This document shows, piece by piece, positions 1-12,312 of a DNA stretch of 64,000 bases; position 1 is the first letter of the stretch; every line of letters starts with the position of its first letter. The stretch is from contig CAUYUJ010012202.1 in NCBI GenBank assembly GCA_963575745.1, positions 309,001 through 373,000 on the forward strand, in the 5' to 3' direction. The notes below the pieces were generated by a model. The model did not search any database, was not told where the DNA came from, and saw only the letters and a list, made by a program, of their open reading frames with translations. Origin of the DNA: Prorocentrum cordatum. Taxonomy: Eukaryota > Sar > Dinophyceae > Prorocentrales > Prorocentraceae. Both the position numbers and the translations under genes were made by a program.

Positions 1-654
1 GGCTGCCGCCTGCGCCTCCACCCGGGGATTGCCGCAATTCCGCCGATGTTGGGTGTTGCTTTGGGGCCTCTCGTGGAGCCATCCCTGGGCTTTCGTGGGG
101 TGTTCTTTAGGTGTATGTGGTTCTCGGGTACACCCATCCTTGATTCCCTTTCACGTGGCCACTTTGAGCCATATCGGACACCTTATGCGCGTGGCGCACC
201 AATGGTTTCCCGTGGTCTATTGACACTCCATATGAAGTTCCTGTTCTTGGTCGCTGCGTCAAACAGAATGCAAAACGCTTCGCGCATCCCCGCCAGCCCG
301 TCCAGAAATGAGCCCCAGGGGGAGTGGAGGTGATGAGGGAAGCGGGGGAGCACGCAGAAGGACAATAGGCGGGGTAAGCCGCCATATACCCCTAGAGGGG
401 GAGGATGTAGGAGTCGTCGTCGTCGTCGGGGTAGGAGGAGGAAGATGAGGAGCCGGAGGAGGACCAGGAGGAGGACCACGAGGAGGAAGGGGGAGGAATG
501 AGGAGGAGGAAGATGAGGATGAGAAAATGGAGGAGGGCGAGGACGTGGAGGACAAGAAGGAGGAGAAGGAGGAGGAGGAGAAGGAGAAGGACGAGGAGGA
601 GGAGAAGGAGGGGGAGGAGGGAGGAGAAAGAACAAAAGGAGGAGGAGGACAATG

Positions 655-870
655 GCGAATTTGGGGGCCTCTTGGGCCGTCTTTGGGGCCTCTTGGCGGT
701 CCTGGGGGATTCTTAGTCTTGCGCATCTCGGGGGGCCTCTTGTGGCCTCTTGGGGGTCTCTTGGGGCCTCTTGGGGGTCTCTTGGGTGCCTCCTGGGGGC
801 CCCTTGAGGCCATCTTGGGGCCATCTTGGGACCTCTCGGGGCCTCCCGGGCGGTTCTTGGGGCCATCTTG
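655..870 (+). repeat. 'ggcctcttgggg' degenerate tandem repeat
   Basis: About 10-12-bp units on the theme ggcctcttggggg / ggccatcttgggg. The same theme recurs in the opposite orientation inside the 6.0-7.3 kb array and in the same orientation at 7730-7850, so these three sites belong to one dispersed low-complexity family. Confidence 0.75.
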
Positions 871-1537
871 GAAGAGATCTATCAAAGAAATGAGGGGTGG
901 GAATTAGCGTCGCCCCCACACGAGGCCAAAATAGGGCCAACACCTTAGTAACATCAATGGTTGTGGCTTCGTCGCCGAGGCCATCTTGGACGCTCTGCCG
1001 ACCAGCGGCCCCCCCCGTCCATGTCCAGGGGGGGGGGTGGGGGGAGGGGTAACCCCTCCCCGACCGAAAGGGAAAAAGGAAGGATGGAAGAGGAAACTCC
1101 CTAAACCACCTACGCCCAGAGGGCTGGTGGGGCTCGTCGCCCCCCGGGCGCGTCATCATCGTCACCATCGTCATCGCCGTCATCATCGCCGCTATCGCAA
1201 TCGCCATTACCCTCGTGACGACGATCTACACCATACATGCGCATCGCCATGCCCATCATCATGCTCATAAGCACCATACTCATCATCACAACCACCACAA
1301 ACACCATCAACACAACTTCAAAAAGCATCATGAACAAAACAACCTTAATCTGCATCGTGCACAACTGCATGCTCACCACGACGATGGAGCAATGACGACA
1401 AACCGCGGATTACGACGGCTGATAGACTGATGGTGGGCGAGAAAAGGAGCTGGACGGGGTGGGGGGCGAGGAGGATGAGGACAATGAAGACAGGAAAAAA
1501 GTAAGGGAAGCTCGAAGCAAACGGATGAAACAAATAA

Positions 1538-1612
1538 AGAGGAGGAGGAGGAGGAGGAGGAGGAGGAGGAGGAGGAGGAGGAGGAGGAGGAGGAGGAGGA
1601 GGAGGAGGAGGA
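1538..1612 (+). repeat. (GGA)n microsatellite
   Basis: Uninterrupted GGA triplets of about 75 bp; purines on the plus strand. Similar tracts recur throughout the window, mostly outside likely coding sequence. Confidence 0.95.
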
Positions 1613-1883
1613 GAAGCATGAGCCAACATGAAAGTGGCCCGCGCAGAATCAGAAATTCCACGCGCGCAAAAATTCCAGCTGCCAACCGCCAAGTCATCGC
1701 CCCCCCTCCGCCCCGTCCGCCCGCCCCCCGATCTCATCCCTCCCCCCTCATCGCCATCGCTTCAATGCTGCGGTTTCTCGAACTAGAGAGGTGCGGGCAA
1801 ATGTCGGGCCAAATGCTGCCTCGGCCAAGCCACCCCCCCCCCTGGCCGCCTCGGCCAGGCTCCGCTCCTACGCGCCCCCGGCC

Positions 1884-2066
1884 ACCATCAGCATCATCAT
1901 CGTCACCATCATCATCATCGCCATCATCATCAGCGCCACCATCATCAACAGCAACAGCAGCAGTGGCAGCATGATCATCACCATCATCGTCATCATCGCC
2001 ACCAGCATCAGCATCATCATCATCATCAGCATCATCAGCATCAGCATCATCAGCAGCATCATAAGC
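1884..2066 (+). repeat. CAT/CAG triplet repeat
   Basis: Imperfect catcat / cagcat triplets. All six frames stay open because of the repeat, which explains the Met-Leu, Asp-Ala and Ser-Ile runs that can be read from it. Confidence 0.9.
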
Positions 2067-2869
2067 GGGTAGGACCAACAGTTCGGACATGTACAGCTTC
2101 AGCCTGTCAACGTTGACCTTGCCGGCAACTCCTCCTCCTCCCCCTCCGCCTCCCCCTGGTCATCGTTCTCATCCTCCCCCCCCTGCTCCCCATCATCATC
2201 GTCGTCATCATCGCCGCCGTCGCCAGCAGCAGCGTCAGTTGCGGATCAGGCCGATAGCCGGGCTAGGTGCGTTGGGGGGCGACCCCGACGACGCAGATGT
2301 GGAGGGCCCGCGGGGCGAGCCCGGCAGCGACGACGCCGCAGAGGCGGGGCCCGCCGCGGCGCCGGCCAATCGCTGACAGCGCCGCTAATCGGCTGCTTCG
2401 GCCGAAGCAACTCTGAGAAATATGCATTCACCCCCCCCCCCCCCCCCCCCCGCCCCCCCCGCCCCTCCTCCCCCCGACCTCCGCTTCATCATGTTTGCAG
2501 AGAACGTGACGTGCCCTCTGGGAAACCGCGCGCGGCGGCTGAGCTATGATCTATACTCTCGCTGCCCAGTCAGTAAGCCGCGCCACTCCCCCCCCCCCCT
2601 ACCCTCCCCCCTCCTCCAATGTTCGCTTTCGTCTGGGTTCTAAGTCAGGAACCAAGGAGATTAAGAGGCGCGTGGACGGGAACGGATGCCCTTCTGCTTG
2701 ACAGCTGCATCACTCCTCCTTCAGAGGTATTGATGCAGGCGATGTAAACCAAGCAATGAAGGCATGCCACCGCTCATCTTTAAGAGACTTGCGGACGTCG
2801 GGGCGCGGCGGCGGCGCGCCGCCGCGGGGCCCGCTAGCGAAGTGAAACAAACGACCTGCCCGTGATGCT

Positions 2870-3360
2870 TTAAACGGTTGAGCTCGCAGTTTGTGAGAAA
2901 TCGAACCACTGTTCACTGCGGCGCACGGGCGCGCGGGCTTTGCCGAAGCAGCCAATGATATCGCACCCCCCACGTGCGATGTGGCAACCCTTTTCCCCCC
3001 GTGGACCCGCCTGCGCTATCATGTCTGCGTCGATCTTCGGCTCGTAACCCAAGCGATAATAGATTCTCGCCAACTTCGCCCAGTGCCCCCTGTTGTACGC
3101 AGTGCGATCCCACTGTGCAAACCTAAGGCGTTCTGGCCCCCCCCGAGGGATCCCACGCTCATACTGATAACGGGCCCATATGGCACCGAGGAGGAAGGGG
3201 GTTCTTCCTCCATGGCGACTTGAACCTGAGTGCAATGATATGATGGGATATGCTGTGCCAGGCTACAGATTATCACGCATGCGTGTGCTCGGGCACGCGC
3301 TCGGGGGCGGCCCAACCGCCTGGGGCCTCGGAAAGGACCCCTCGGGCGACGCGCATGCAA
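2870..3360 (-). pseudogene. Possible coding fragment, unknown
   Basis: Two minus-strand frames look more protein-like than their surroundings. One carries the segment GHWAKLARIYYRLGYEPKI. The other carries a start MEEEPPSSSVPYGPVISM and runs on past a G7 homopolymer near 3135-3141. A single exon broken by a slip at that run is one reading, but no family is recognised and the piece could be chance. It is isolated, with no coding neighbour within 5 kb. Confidence 0.25.
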
Positions 3361-3599
3361 TGCAGGCTTGCGGAATCGATGCGACGTCTCACTTGGAAGC
3401 GCAGCGCACTCGACGATGGAATGCCTGTTCCTTGCCCCAAGAACCTCAACGCTGCATTGCCGCCGTCATCGCCACGCTAATGAATGATGCGTTGATATGG
3501 AAAGTAGAGAAGGATGGTGAAGAGAACGCGAGGAGGAGAGCTCGGCGCCTCTTGGCGGCCACTTAAGTTTAAGGGAATGCCCCGAGCATTTAACTTAAT

Positions 3600-5300
3600 T
3601 TCACCGACTCTGCAAATAAAAACAACCACCTGTTTTGTTACTGAAACCGATTGGCGACCACATCCAAATAACAAAACATCAAACATACGGATGAAAATGA
3701 ATAAGTCTCGCCCCCCGGCGGCGCGCCGCCCCCTCGGCCCGCCTTCGGCGCCGCCCCGGGGCCCCAGGTCCCCTTCGCCCTGGCTGGAGAGACCCGCGCT
3801 GCTAGTCACGCCACTGCAGCGGCGCGCGCTGACCGCCCTGTCTGGCTCAGCTGTCCACGCGCACTTCGCGACTGTCAGTCGCGCCCATCTCCCTTGCCCA
3901 CCGCTCACTGCTTACTTGCGCTGCGACTGTCAGTCGCTCCCCGCCGACCCCCTTCCCCCCGCGCTCACAGCTTGCGCGCGCTGCGGTCGCTTCCCGCCGA
4001 CCCCTTTCCCCCCGCGCCCACTGCTTGCGTCCGCTGCGACTGTCGGTCGCCCCCCTTCGACCCCCGCGCCCGGCAGCGCGGCTGTCGGTCGCCGTCTCCC
4101 CCCAGCCGCGGCCGCGCATTGCGGCCGCTCTGGCCTCGTGCTCAACGCCGCCCCGCGAGCGCCCTGCGGGGGTGCCGGCCCCCCCTGGCCCCCCTGCTCG
4201 CTCTCGCTCGGGCCGCTTGCGACGCCGCGTCCTCGGCGCCGTGTCGCCCCCCGGCCCCCGCCCCCGCGCCGCCGCGGGGCCCCTCGGCCCCCCCCGTCGT
4301 CTCCTGCTCGAGACCGCCGGGCTGGCCGGGGCTTGGTTGCTGGCGCTGCGCGCGCCCCCCTTCGCCTGCCGCGCTGCTCCTCGTCGCAGCCGCGGCGGAC
4401 CGCGCCGCGCATCTACCAGCGCGACTCCGCTGCCGCCGGCCCCCCCCAGGCGACGACGATGGTCGGGGTCGTCGCAATCGGCGCTCGGCGGCGCCGCTCT
4501 GGCGCGCGAGGCCACAGGGAACCCCCATCGGCCCTTCGCGCCCCGGCCAACGTCCTCGGCGAGCCCCTTCGCTTCTGTGGATAGGCTCTGCAGAGGAGGC
4601 GCCCTCGCACTGCGTCGGCCCCCCTGCCGCCCCAGCCTTGCGCGCGAGGTCGCTGGGGGGCCCCCCCGACCCTGGGCGCCGGGCTGCAGCTTCCCCCCTC
4701 TCCGCGGCCACTCTGGGCGCCCTGTGGCTGGCCTGCTTGCCCCATCCATTTCGGGGTGCCCCTGGGCTCTCGGGCCTGCGAGTCGCCCGTGGTCGCCGCC
4801 CCTGCCCGCTCGGGGTCGACGGGCGCTCGGCCCCCCCCCGCGCCGCATCCCCCGGGGTCGACCTGTGCCCCTGGCTCGGGCGCCGCCGCTTCCAGTTCAG
4901 GACGTGGCCTTTTCCGATGGCTCGTCGCCTTCTCTGCCGCTGCGCCGCCCCGGCGCCGCCCCCCCTGCCCCCCCGCCGCGGCGGCGCTTCTGCTGCCAGC
5001 GCGCCCCCCCCCCCCCTCGGCGATCCGGAACTCTTCCGCCGAGCGCCTGCGCGCCCGATCGTCGCCCTCGCGCACGTGGACTTCATGAATTTCGCCATTT
5101 GGGCGCTGCACCTCGACCAGTGGCTCCGCCTGGTCTACCGCGTTCCTTGGGCCGCAGCGTAGCTCGCTCCTGTGCGCTCCCGTGCGGAATTTATTCCGCT
5201 GCTCGTTGGTCGCGTTTCTTGACGGCGCCCGGCATTCCTGCGCGCTCGCGAACGAGAAATATCCCCACCATACCATCTAGAAACGAAATAGCCTCGCGCA
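3600..5300. other. Very GC-rich stretch with overlapping open frames
   Basis: Extreme GC leaves four or more frames open for 300-430 codons on both strands at once. All give Pro/Arg/Ala-rich text without recognisable domains, and none is favoured over the others. I see no gene here. A CpG-rich regulatory or structural region is possible but nothing specific supports it. Confidence 0.6.
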
Positions 5301-5649
5301 GTGAAGTTTAAAACAGAACTGCATGCAAGATGCGCCATAGTGCCCCCGGTGGCAAGCGCCTCTGGCGCAGGTTGCTGCATCTACGATCCGACGCCAACGT
5401 TGCGCAGACTAGAATCGCATCTCGATGGGCATCCTTGACCTTAGCCCATGCACTGGCTTGTATCTTAAAACTCGCGCGCGTCTCGAAATTTCTCAGGCGC
5501 CGGCGCCGCTGCCGGTGCTGCTGCTGATGTTGCTGGCGCTGCTGCCGTTGATGCAGCCTTGCAACGTCGTTGATACATCTTGGGTTTGCTCGCCCCCGCA
5601 TCCCCCCGCCCCTCCCCCAGAGCCCCCCCTCCCCAGGGTCCGCTGCGTG

Positions 5650-6008
<359 letters not shown>

Positions 6009-7290
6009 GGGAGATCCCGGGCCCCGGGCCCCGGGCCGGAACCTCCCTTGTATATAGGGTGCGGCCCTCTCCCGGGGCGCCCTTCCGGCGGCCCCCGCGC
6101 GTTCCAGCCCGCCCAAGAGGGCTCCAGGAGCGCCGAGAGAACCCCAGGATCGCTTCAAGACCGCCAAAGATCGCTTCCAGAAGGGTCAAGAGGCGCTCAA
6201 ACCGCCCCAAGAGGCCTTCAAGAGGCCCCCCACGAGCGCCCCGGGAGACCAAAATAGCCCCATTCCCTTCGTAAAACGTACATTTTTACGATATCAGCTC
6301 CCTTAGCTGTCGGAGCGGCCAGAAAGCCCCACGAGGCGCCCAAGGACGCTCCAGGACGACTGAGGACAGCCCCAAGACGGCCCAGGAGGGCCTCCCGGGA
6401 CGCTCCTCCGGCGGCCCCCGGGCTGCCCAGTCCGCCCAAGAAGGCTCCAAGAGCGCCGAGAGAACCCCAGGATCGCTTCAAGACCGCAAAAGATCGCTTC
6501 CAGAAGGGCCAAGAGGCCATCAAACCGCCCCAAGAGGCCTCCAAGAGGCCCCCCAAGAGCGCCCCGGGAGACCAAAATGGCCCCATTCCCTTCGTAAAAC
6601 GTACATTTTTAGGATATCAGCTCCCTTGGCTGTCGGAGCGGTCCGAAAGCCCCACGAGGCGCCCTAGGATAGCCCGAAGACAGCCCAGGAAGGCCTCCCG
6701 GGACGCTCCTCGGGCGGCCCCCGGGCCTCCCAGTCCGCCAAAGAAGGCTCCAAGAGCGCCGAGAGAAGCCCAGGATCGCTTCAAGACCGCCAAAGATCGC
6801 TTCTAGAAGGGACAAGAGGCCATCAAACCGCCCCAAGAGGCCTCCAAGAGGCCCCCCAAGAGCGCCCCGGGAAACCAAAATGGCCCCATTCCTTTCGTAA
6901 AACCTACATTTTTAGGATATCTCATCCCTTGGCTGTCCGAGTTGTCAGACAGCCCCAGGAGGCGCCCAAGGACGCCCCAGGACGCCTGAGGACAGCGCTA
7001 AGAGGGCCTAGGAGGGCTTCCTGGGACGCTCCTCGGGCGGCCCCCGGGCCTCCCAGTCCGCCCAAGACGGCCCAAGAGGTTCCCAAGAGGCGCCCAAGAC
7101 GGCCCGAGAGGGCGCCAAGACGGCCAAAGAGGCCCCCAAAACGGCCCGAGAGGGCCCCAAGACAACCCCAAGAAGGCCCCAGGATGCCCCAAGAGGCCCC
7201 CAAGAGGCCCCCAAGAGGCTTCCAAGAGGTGCCTAAGAGGCCCCAAAGAGGCCCCAAGAGGCAAGGCGGCAGAGAGTCGGCGAAGGCAGT
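6009..7290. repeat. Tandem array of ~300-bp units
   Basis: Three good units and a partial one. The anchor ttcgtaaaacgtacatttt recurs at 6268, 6591 and (as ttcgtaaaacctacatttt) 6894, and a second anchor agcgccgagag recurs at 6129, 6452 and 6754, giving periods of about 323 and 303 bp. Each unit is itself built of short 'ccaagaggcc' repeats, which dominate the last partial unit (about 7030-7265). Long Pro/Arg/Gly frames read from it are repeat artefacts. Confidence 0.85.
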
Positions 7291-7339
7291 TTCCATACCA
7301 TGCCCGGCCCGGCGCATTGGAGGGGGATGGGGAGGACGA

Positions 7340-7545
7340 GGAGGGGGAGGGGAGGGACGGGGATGAGGAGGAGAAGGAGGAGAAGGAGGAGGAGGAGGGG
7401 GAGGAGGAGGAGGAGGAGGGGGAGAAGGAGGAGAAGGAGGAGGAGGAGGAGGAGGAGGAGGAGGAGGAGGAGGAGGAGTGGGAGGAGGAGGGCGATGAGG
7501 AGGAGGAGGAGGAGGAGGAGGAGGAGGAGGAGGAGGAGGAGTTTG
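7340..7545 (+). repeat. (GGA)n purine tract
   Basis: About 200 bp of GGA with occasional GAA/GAT. Reads as poly-Glu or poly-Arg on plus and poly-Leu on minus, none of them believable proteins. Confidence 0.95.
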
Positions 7546-8142
7546 AGCAAGTGGAAGAAGGAAGGATTCAGAAGGAAGGAGGAAACGGTGGAGCGGGGAT
7601 GAGCCTCTTCATTTGAGATGTTGAGGCGTTCGGGTTCGATTTCTGGGCTCGGGTCTTCGGTCTCAAGGTTCGGGTCTAAGGGTGAGGGTGTCATGGAAAG
7701 ATTGTTCGGGTTTGAGTGCTCTCGTGGATCTTCTTGGGAGCCTCATGGGCCCTCTTGGGGCCATTTTGGGCCGTCTTGAGGCCGTCTTGGGCTGTCTTGG
7801 GGCCATCGTCGGCCATCTTGAGGCCCTCTTGGAGTCCCAAGAGGCCCAAGAGGCCGAAATTGTTGATTTTCCATAGGTCTTTCTATGTTTTGAGGCCCAG
7901 AATGAGGCCCTCCAGATTTGGTCCGACGATGTGGCGCGGCTCCAAGGGGGGGGGGGCATAATATTGCAGAACAATACAATATGTAGCATATGTAACAAGT
8001 ATGCAATCGTTGGATACACTGGACACGTTGCATTAAAGCATCCGCGGACCTGCCTCTGGCAACACGTCATTTTCGGACGTAGATTTCCCGCGAATCGCCA
8101 CGGAATCGGACCCGTGCTTGCGAACACCGTTTTCGGAGCAAA

Positions 8143-8181
8143 CTAGAACCTAAGCGCGCGCGAAGCGCGCGCGTGGTTCTA

Positions 8182-8182
<1 letters not shown>
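8143..8182. repeat. 40-bp near-perfect palindrome beside a TA tract
   Basis: Outer arms ctagaacc / ggttctag and inner arms gcgcgcgc / gcgcgcgc around a gaa loop, with one 3-base and one 2-base bulge. It abuts a run of TA dinucleotides (8181-8235). A hairpin end of a small non-autonomous element or a cruciform site are possible readings; no matching partner was found nearby. Confidence 0.7.
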
Positions 8183-8225
<43 letters not shown>

Positions 8226-8390
8226 TATATATATCCCTCTTCCCCTCCCCGGGGGTGCAAGGATACTCCGATGCCCTTGTGCCTTGGATCTGCCCCGAGG
8301 CGCGCTCCGACCAGAACTTCGAGGCGAATCCAGCCGCGGCGGACCGGGGCCGACCGGGGCGAGCAGCGGCATCGGCATCGATGATTTATC

Positions 8391-8395
8391 CTCTC

Positions 8396-8469
<74 letters not shown>

Positions 8470-8680
8470 CTTGCCACCCTCGAGAGATCGCATGTTGCTT
8501 CCTTATCTCATCTCGCGCTGCTGCTAGTCAGGGCGCCCCCGCTGCATTTCTCTGGCGCGGGTCGTTTCGAGTGAGCAGGCTGCCCAAGACACGCTCGCAG
8601 CAGCGTGCTCGGTGTCAGCCCGATCGGGGTCGGGCTATCGGCGGCCGCTGGCGCGCGCAGGGGAGAAAAATGTCGCGCGG
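8391..8680 (+). repeat. Dispersed repeat with (CT)n head, copy 1
   Basis: Begins in CT dinucleotides and continues through gagcaggctg, caagacacgctc and a GC stem around gtgtcagcccgatcgggg. The same order of blocks occurs at 14177-14420 with scattered substitutions. A short interspersed element or other small dispersed repeat fits; no RNA polymerase III boxes were confirmed. Confidence 0.7.
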
Positions 8681-8867
8681 GAGTTGGGGGCTCTCTCATT
8701 TTTCGATTGAAGCCGGCCTCCTTGGGGGCAACGGGGCGTCGTGGATCTCGCCGTTCGCTTGCGAGCGGACGCGTGCGTTATCCCCTGTGCGCAGCGGCCT
8801 CATCTTTGACCTCCAGCTCAACGTGTTCGACGTCTACTAGGCCACCGACTCTCCTGACCGCGCGTGA

Positions 8868-9350
8868 TCAACCCGCGCCGTTCGTTCTCGTTCAAGACTT
8901 CGTGCCCCGTCGCAAAGAATATGGCTCGCAACAGTCGCCCAGACCTCGGCGGAGTGCTTCAGGATCCCGGGCCCGACGCTGTCGGCGCTGGAGGAGCAGT
9001 GGAGGCGCTTCCACCACGAGGGCGCGCTGCGCCACGAGGAATGCACCCACCTGCGGCGCATGTACATGCCGCTCACGGAGCGGAATGGCCGCGCGGAGGA
9101 GTCGACGTCGAGTTCGGGTTCGCTGGCGAGGAGTTCGTCGACGTCGAGTTCGGACTTCGGCTATCCGCTGTGGACGGGGCGGCCGATGAGGCGCCCCAGG
9201 GCCAGGAGTTGGAGCGGCTTCGGTTCATGATGCCGATTCCGACAGATCAACGCGCAGCTCATCAGCGAGCGGCCGATGTTGCACGTCAAACCCCCCAGAA
9301 AAGCACTGGCCTTACCATGGGTGAAGTGGGGGGCTAACCTTAGACAGTGG
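8868..9350 (+). pseudogene. Coding fragment, unknown, in-frame stop
   Basis: The third forward frame is open from 8868 to a TGA at 9228-9230 and has clear protein character: a helical, charged part with FRIPGPTLSALEEQW and RHEECTHLRRMY, then a Ser-rich linker and a basic end. It has no early ATG, so it is probably an exon; the preceding ttcgttctcgttcaag could be a splice acceptor. After the TGA the same frame continues with QINAQLISERPMLHV, so the stop looks like damage. The other two frames here give only Arg-rich or Gly/Ala-rich text. No family recognised. Confidence 0.5.
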
Positions 9351-9399
9351 TTAGGGTCTCCACGGGGTTGTCGCCATAAACGCGCGCATAGCACTACCT

Positions 9400-9930
9400 T
9401 CCTTGCAATAATGCATCGTCGGACTGATGTTCGACCGTTTCGAGGTGCAGCATTGCGGGGCACGATCGCTGTGGCCCTCATCATGTCTGGCGTGTGCCGT
9501 CTACGTCATGCCCTCAAACAGCCTGTCGTTCCTCGCTGGGCGCGTCGAGTATTCCGCATGCTACCTCCTGAACGGCGGCGTGGAGTGCATGACTGGACTG
9601 AACGCATCGTCTCGACTGCTCTGCTGAGCGTTATTGGGCATAGTTGTGAGACTCATCGAGCAGTAGCGCATGTCCTGGGATCTCGCGCCTCTCAGCAAAC
9701 AGGCAAAGCGGCCCTCAGAAGAGGCGCCCTCCCTGGACTCCTAGGACGCATTCAAGAACACGCACGCGACCTCCTACGCCCACGCACTCGGCCAGGAAAT
9801 AAACCTCGACACCGAAAACTTAGACGCTCAGGAGGTCCCCTGTGTTTGATTCCTGCGCTGTGGGTTCCAACAGAAGCAGCTAGCTTTCATTGCGAAACGC
9901 TGGCGCACGACGACTAACCCCCCCCGGCAA
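9400..9930 (+). pseudogene. Scrambled coding relics
   Basis: Short protein-like pieces switch between frames: AVYVMPSNSLSFLAGRVEY (frame 1, near 9500) and YAHALGQEINLDTENL (frame 2, near 9770-9830), with several stops in each. This is what an old broken coding sequence looks like. Nothing identifies the ancestor. It lies between the fragment at 8.9 kb and the one at 10.7 kb, all on the same strand, so the three may be parts of one decayed element. Confidence 0.35.
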
Positions 9931-10748
9931 ACTTGGCCGATGCTACTGAGACCGAACAGCTAAGTCTACGACGTGGCCTTGGCACCCAATACGCCCCACC
10001 CGAAATCAAAAACTCCGCGGCGACGCCCCCCCTCCCGGCGACGACTTCCCCCTTGACCCTGCGCGGGCGACGGCGACCCCCGCTCCCATGGAAGCACCCC
10101 CATCAGGCCCGCGCAGGAACTCTTGCTAAGTCCCCAGGAGCCCTATCAGAGCCCGCCCCCAACAGCGCCCTGTATAACCTGCAGACCCAGGAGAGGTTCC
10201 ACAACTCAGAGGCGGCGGAGCTGGCGACAGAATTCTTGGGGAATGTCACCCACGTGCGAATTGCCGGGTTTCAGATTGACCGACGTCTTCTAGGGTTTGG
10301 GACTTCCCGCAGCTCGGGGGCCCGTCTTGAACCCCCCCTTCAAGTTCCAGGCGCGGCGCCCACAGTCTGTGGTCAAGGGCTCGATCCAGTCGATGCGTGA
10401 CCAGATGCAGCTTGAACCGGCTCGCACGCGGCACAGCCAGCCTCCTCGCGTATCCTTTCGCGCCCGCAGGATATGGAAGGGCCGCGCCTCGGCCGGCCGC
10501 TCTTGCGCAGATTCTCAGGTCGACTGTCCGCCGGCCCCGGTGCGAGCGCCCAGCTTTGTCTCAGGGCCGCTCAAATTGAAACAGTTGCCTGGCTCGCGGA
10601 GGCCCCTTGTCTGGAACGCGCCAGCGGTCTTTTCCCTGAGCGCGGAGGCGGGGCTCCTCGAGCGGGCCCAGTAAGCTCGTCTTGCACGACCGGCGATCCG
10701 ACGGGGGTTGGATTATTTGCGAAAAAAACTTTACGTCTCAGTTTCATC

Positions 10749-11310
10749 ATGACCCAGGTGAAGCCCCCCCCCCCCTCCTCAGCGATGGCAGGAAATGAGG
10801 CAATAACTGAAAAAAAAGACACGCTGGAACAAGCAATCAGCGGCGTCCTAATCGCAGATGACAAACAGCGCGATAAGATGTGGATGGCGGATGGGATTGA
10901 TGTCATACGGTGGCTCCATCAAACAGATGAACTTGATGATGATTGGCAGGTGCGTCATGACTTACTTCGCCAGGATGCTGCGATCTGGCTTTGGACTCGG
11001 GCCCTCCATGAGCCCCCCAGTTGACTGCGCTCCCAGATGATTCCCGCACCCATCCAAGGAAACGGCCCCGCCCTACGTCTTCCCCACGGTCAAAAGTGAA
11101 TGCTTTCTCCCAGACGGCACGAGGTGTTGCACGAAGCCTGGCCACAGTTGCGTGAGGAGGCTCGTAAACTCGGCCAGTGCACCTGGCACTGCAGGTCATC
11201 GAGTCATTGGCCGAGCTGCTCGGCACCTCTTGCGCGTGAGTGATGCGTCGTGCGAGGTGTTCGACACGGAGGAAGCCTCGAATGCGATCAATCTAGCCAT
11301 GAGTGATCTT
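10749..11310 (+). pseudogene. Degenerate coding fragment, unknown
   Basis: An ATG at 10749 opens 91 codons of convincing protein (acidic, helical, with DKMWMADGIDVIRWLHQTDE) to a stop at 11024. Protein character then continues in other frames: RHEVLHEAWPQLREEARKLG near 11110-11170 and CEVFDTEEASNAINLAM near 11250-11300. The frame changes without a plausible intron in between suggest frameshift damage, although small introns cannot be excluded. No family recognised. A short TA run follows at about 11370-11390. Confidence 0.45.
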
Positions 11311-12312
11311 GAACCTCCCTCCGAAGATGGGTGTATCCGTTGTTCGTGCATTGCCAGGCATACGTGTGTATATATATATATATATATATTGTTGCTGCGG
11401 ACGCTGATCAAGCGCATGAGCAGTGCAGCTCGACACTGATATGATAGGTCGGGCTTGGCGCGGCGTCTCGCAGGATATTTCCAAACGCTTGGGGACATAT
11501 GCAGTACTAGTCAACCGGGGCAAATATAATAAAACATGAAAGATCCGGTTAGTTACACAACCTAACTATTACACATATGCAAAATCAGATGTTGCGCCTA
11601 CTAGGTTAGCTTATTGCGAATGATCTCTCGTAACGATTGGTGGGGGTGTTCTGTGAACTCGGAGGTCTACCTATTGGTGGTGTACCTTCAGGTGTGGCTT
11701 TATCCATGCGAATAGCATGGCTTGAACTCCGTGCCTTTCGTGTTCCAGAACGGTTTCGTGATAAGGGTTTCCGGATATCGTCGACGTCGGGGACGATTGA
11801 GATCAGGCAGCGTCAGTATGCGGATGACATATTAGGCACTAGCAAGGTCTACTGCAGGTAATGTGTCTACCTCTGCCTGCCCCAGGTCTGCCAGGTCAAG
11901 CTCTCCCCTGCTTCCGACCTCGAGGACCCCCTGGCGCCCTGCACCTGGCTAGACCTGGACCTTTGGCCCTCGGGTGATACGATCTACATCCTCCCAAAAA
12001 ACGAGAACCGTGTCTGGCTTCTCCTGAAGCTCGTCCCAAAACCAACTTACGACCGTGGCCAGGCGAACCACCGCGCGGCTTCAACATGGTCGTCGCCCTG
12101 GTGACGGGCCGTCTAGCTCGGGCTCAGTATCTACCTCTACCTGTCCAGGCTATTGTGTCTTGGATCTTGGAGCTCGTGACGGAATGTATGTCTTGAGCTA
12201 CCCCTCGCCCATCCTAGTGGCATCCCTGCAGGCCTGTCCCCGGTCCCTTGCCATCCAGAAGGCCCGAGTGATTGTGAGGTGTTGGTCGAAGTTCTTTCTC
12301 TCCTTCTACGAG

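Larger units (their letters stand above)
1..2900. other. Gene-poor leader region with simple repeats
   Basis: No reading frame here looks like a real protein. The stretch holds a GGA-rich block (about 424-650), a 'ggcctcttgggg' array (655-870), CAT/CGT triplets (about 1140-1290), a pure GGA run (1538-1612), CAT/CAG triplets (1884-2066) and C homopolymers (about 2430-2475). The open frames are products of the repeats (poly-R, poly-E, poly-S, poly-H). Confidence 0.7.

Noticed and set aside
3514-5311. Several 300-430-codon open frames on both strands
   Set aside because: They overlap in almost all phases, are Pro/Arg/Ala-rich and arise because extreme GC removes stop codons.
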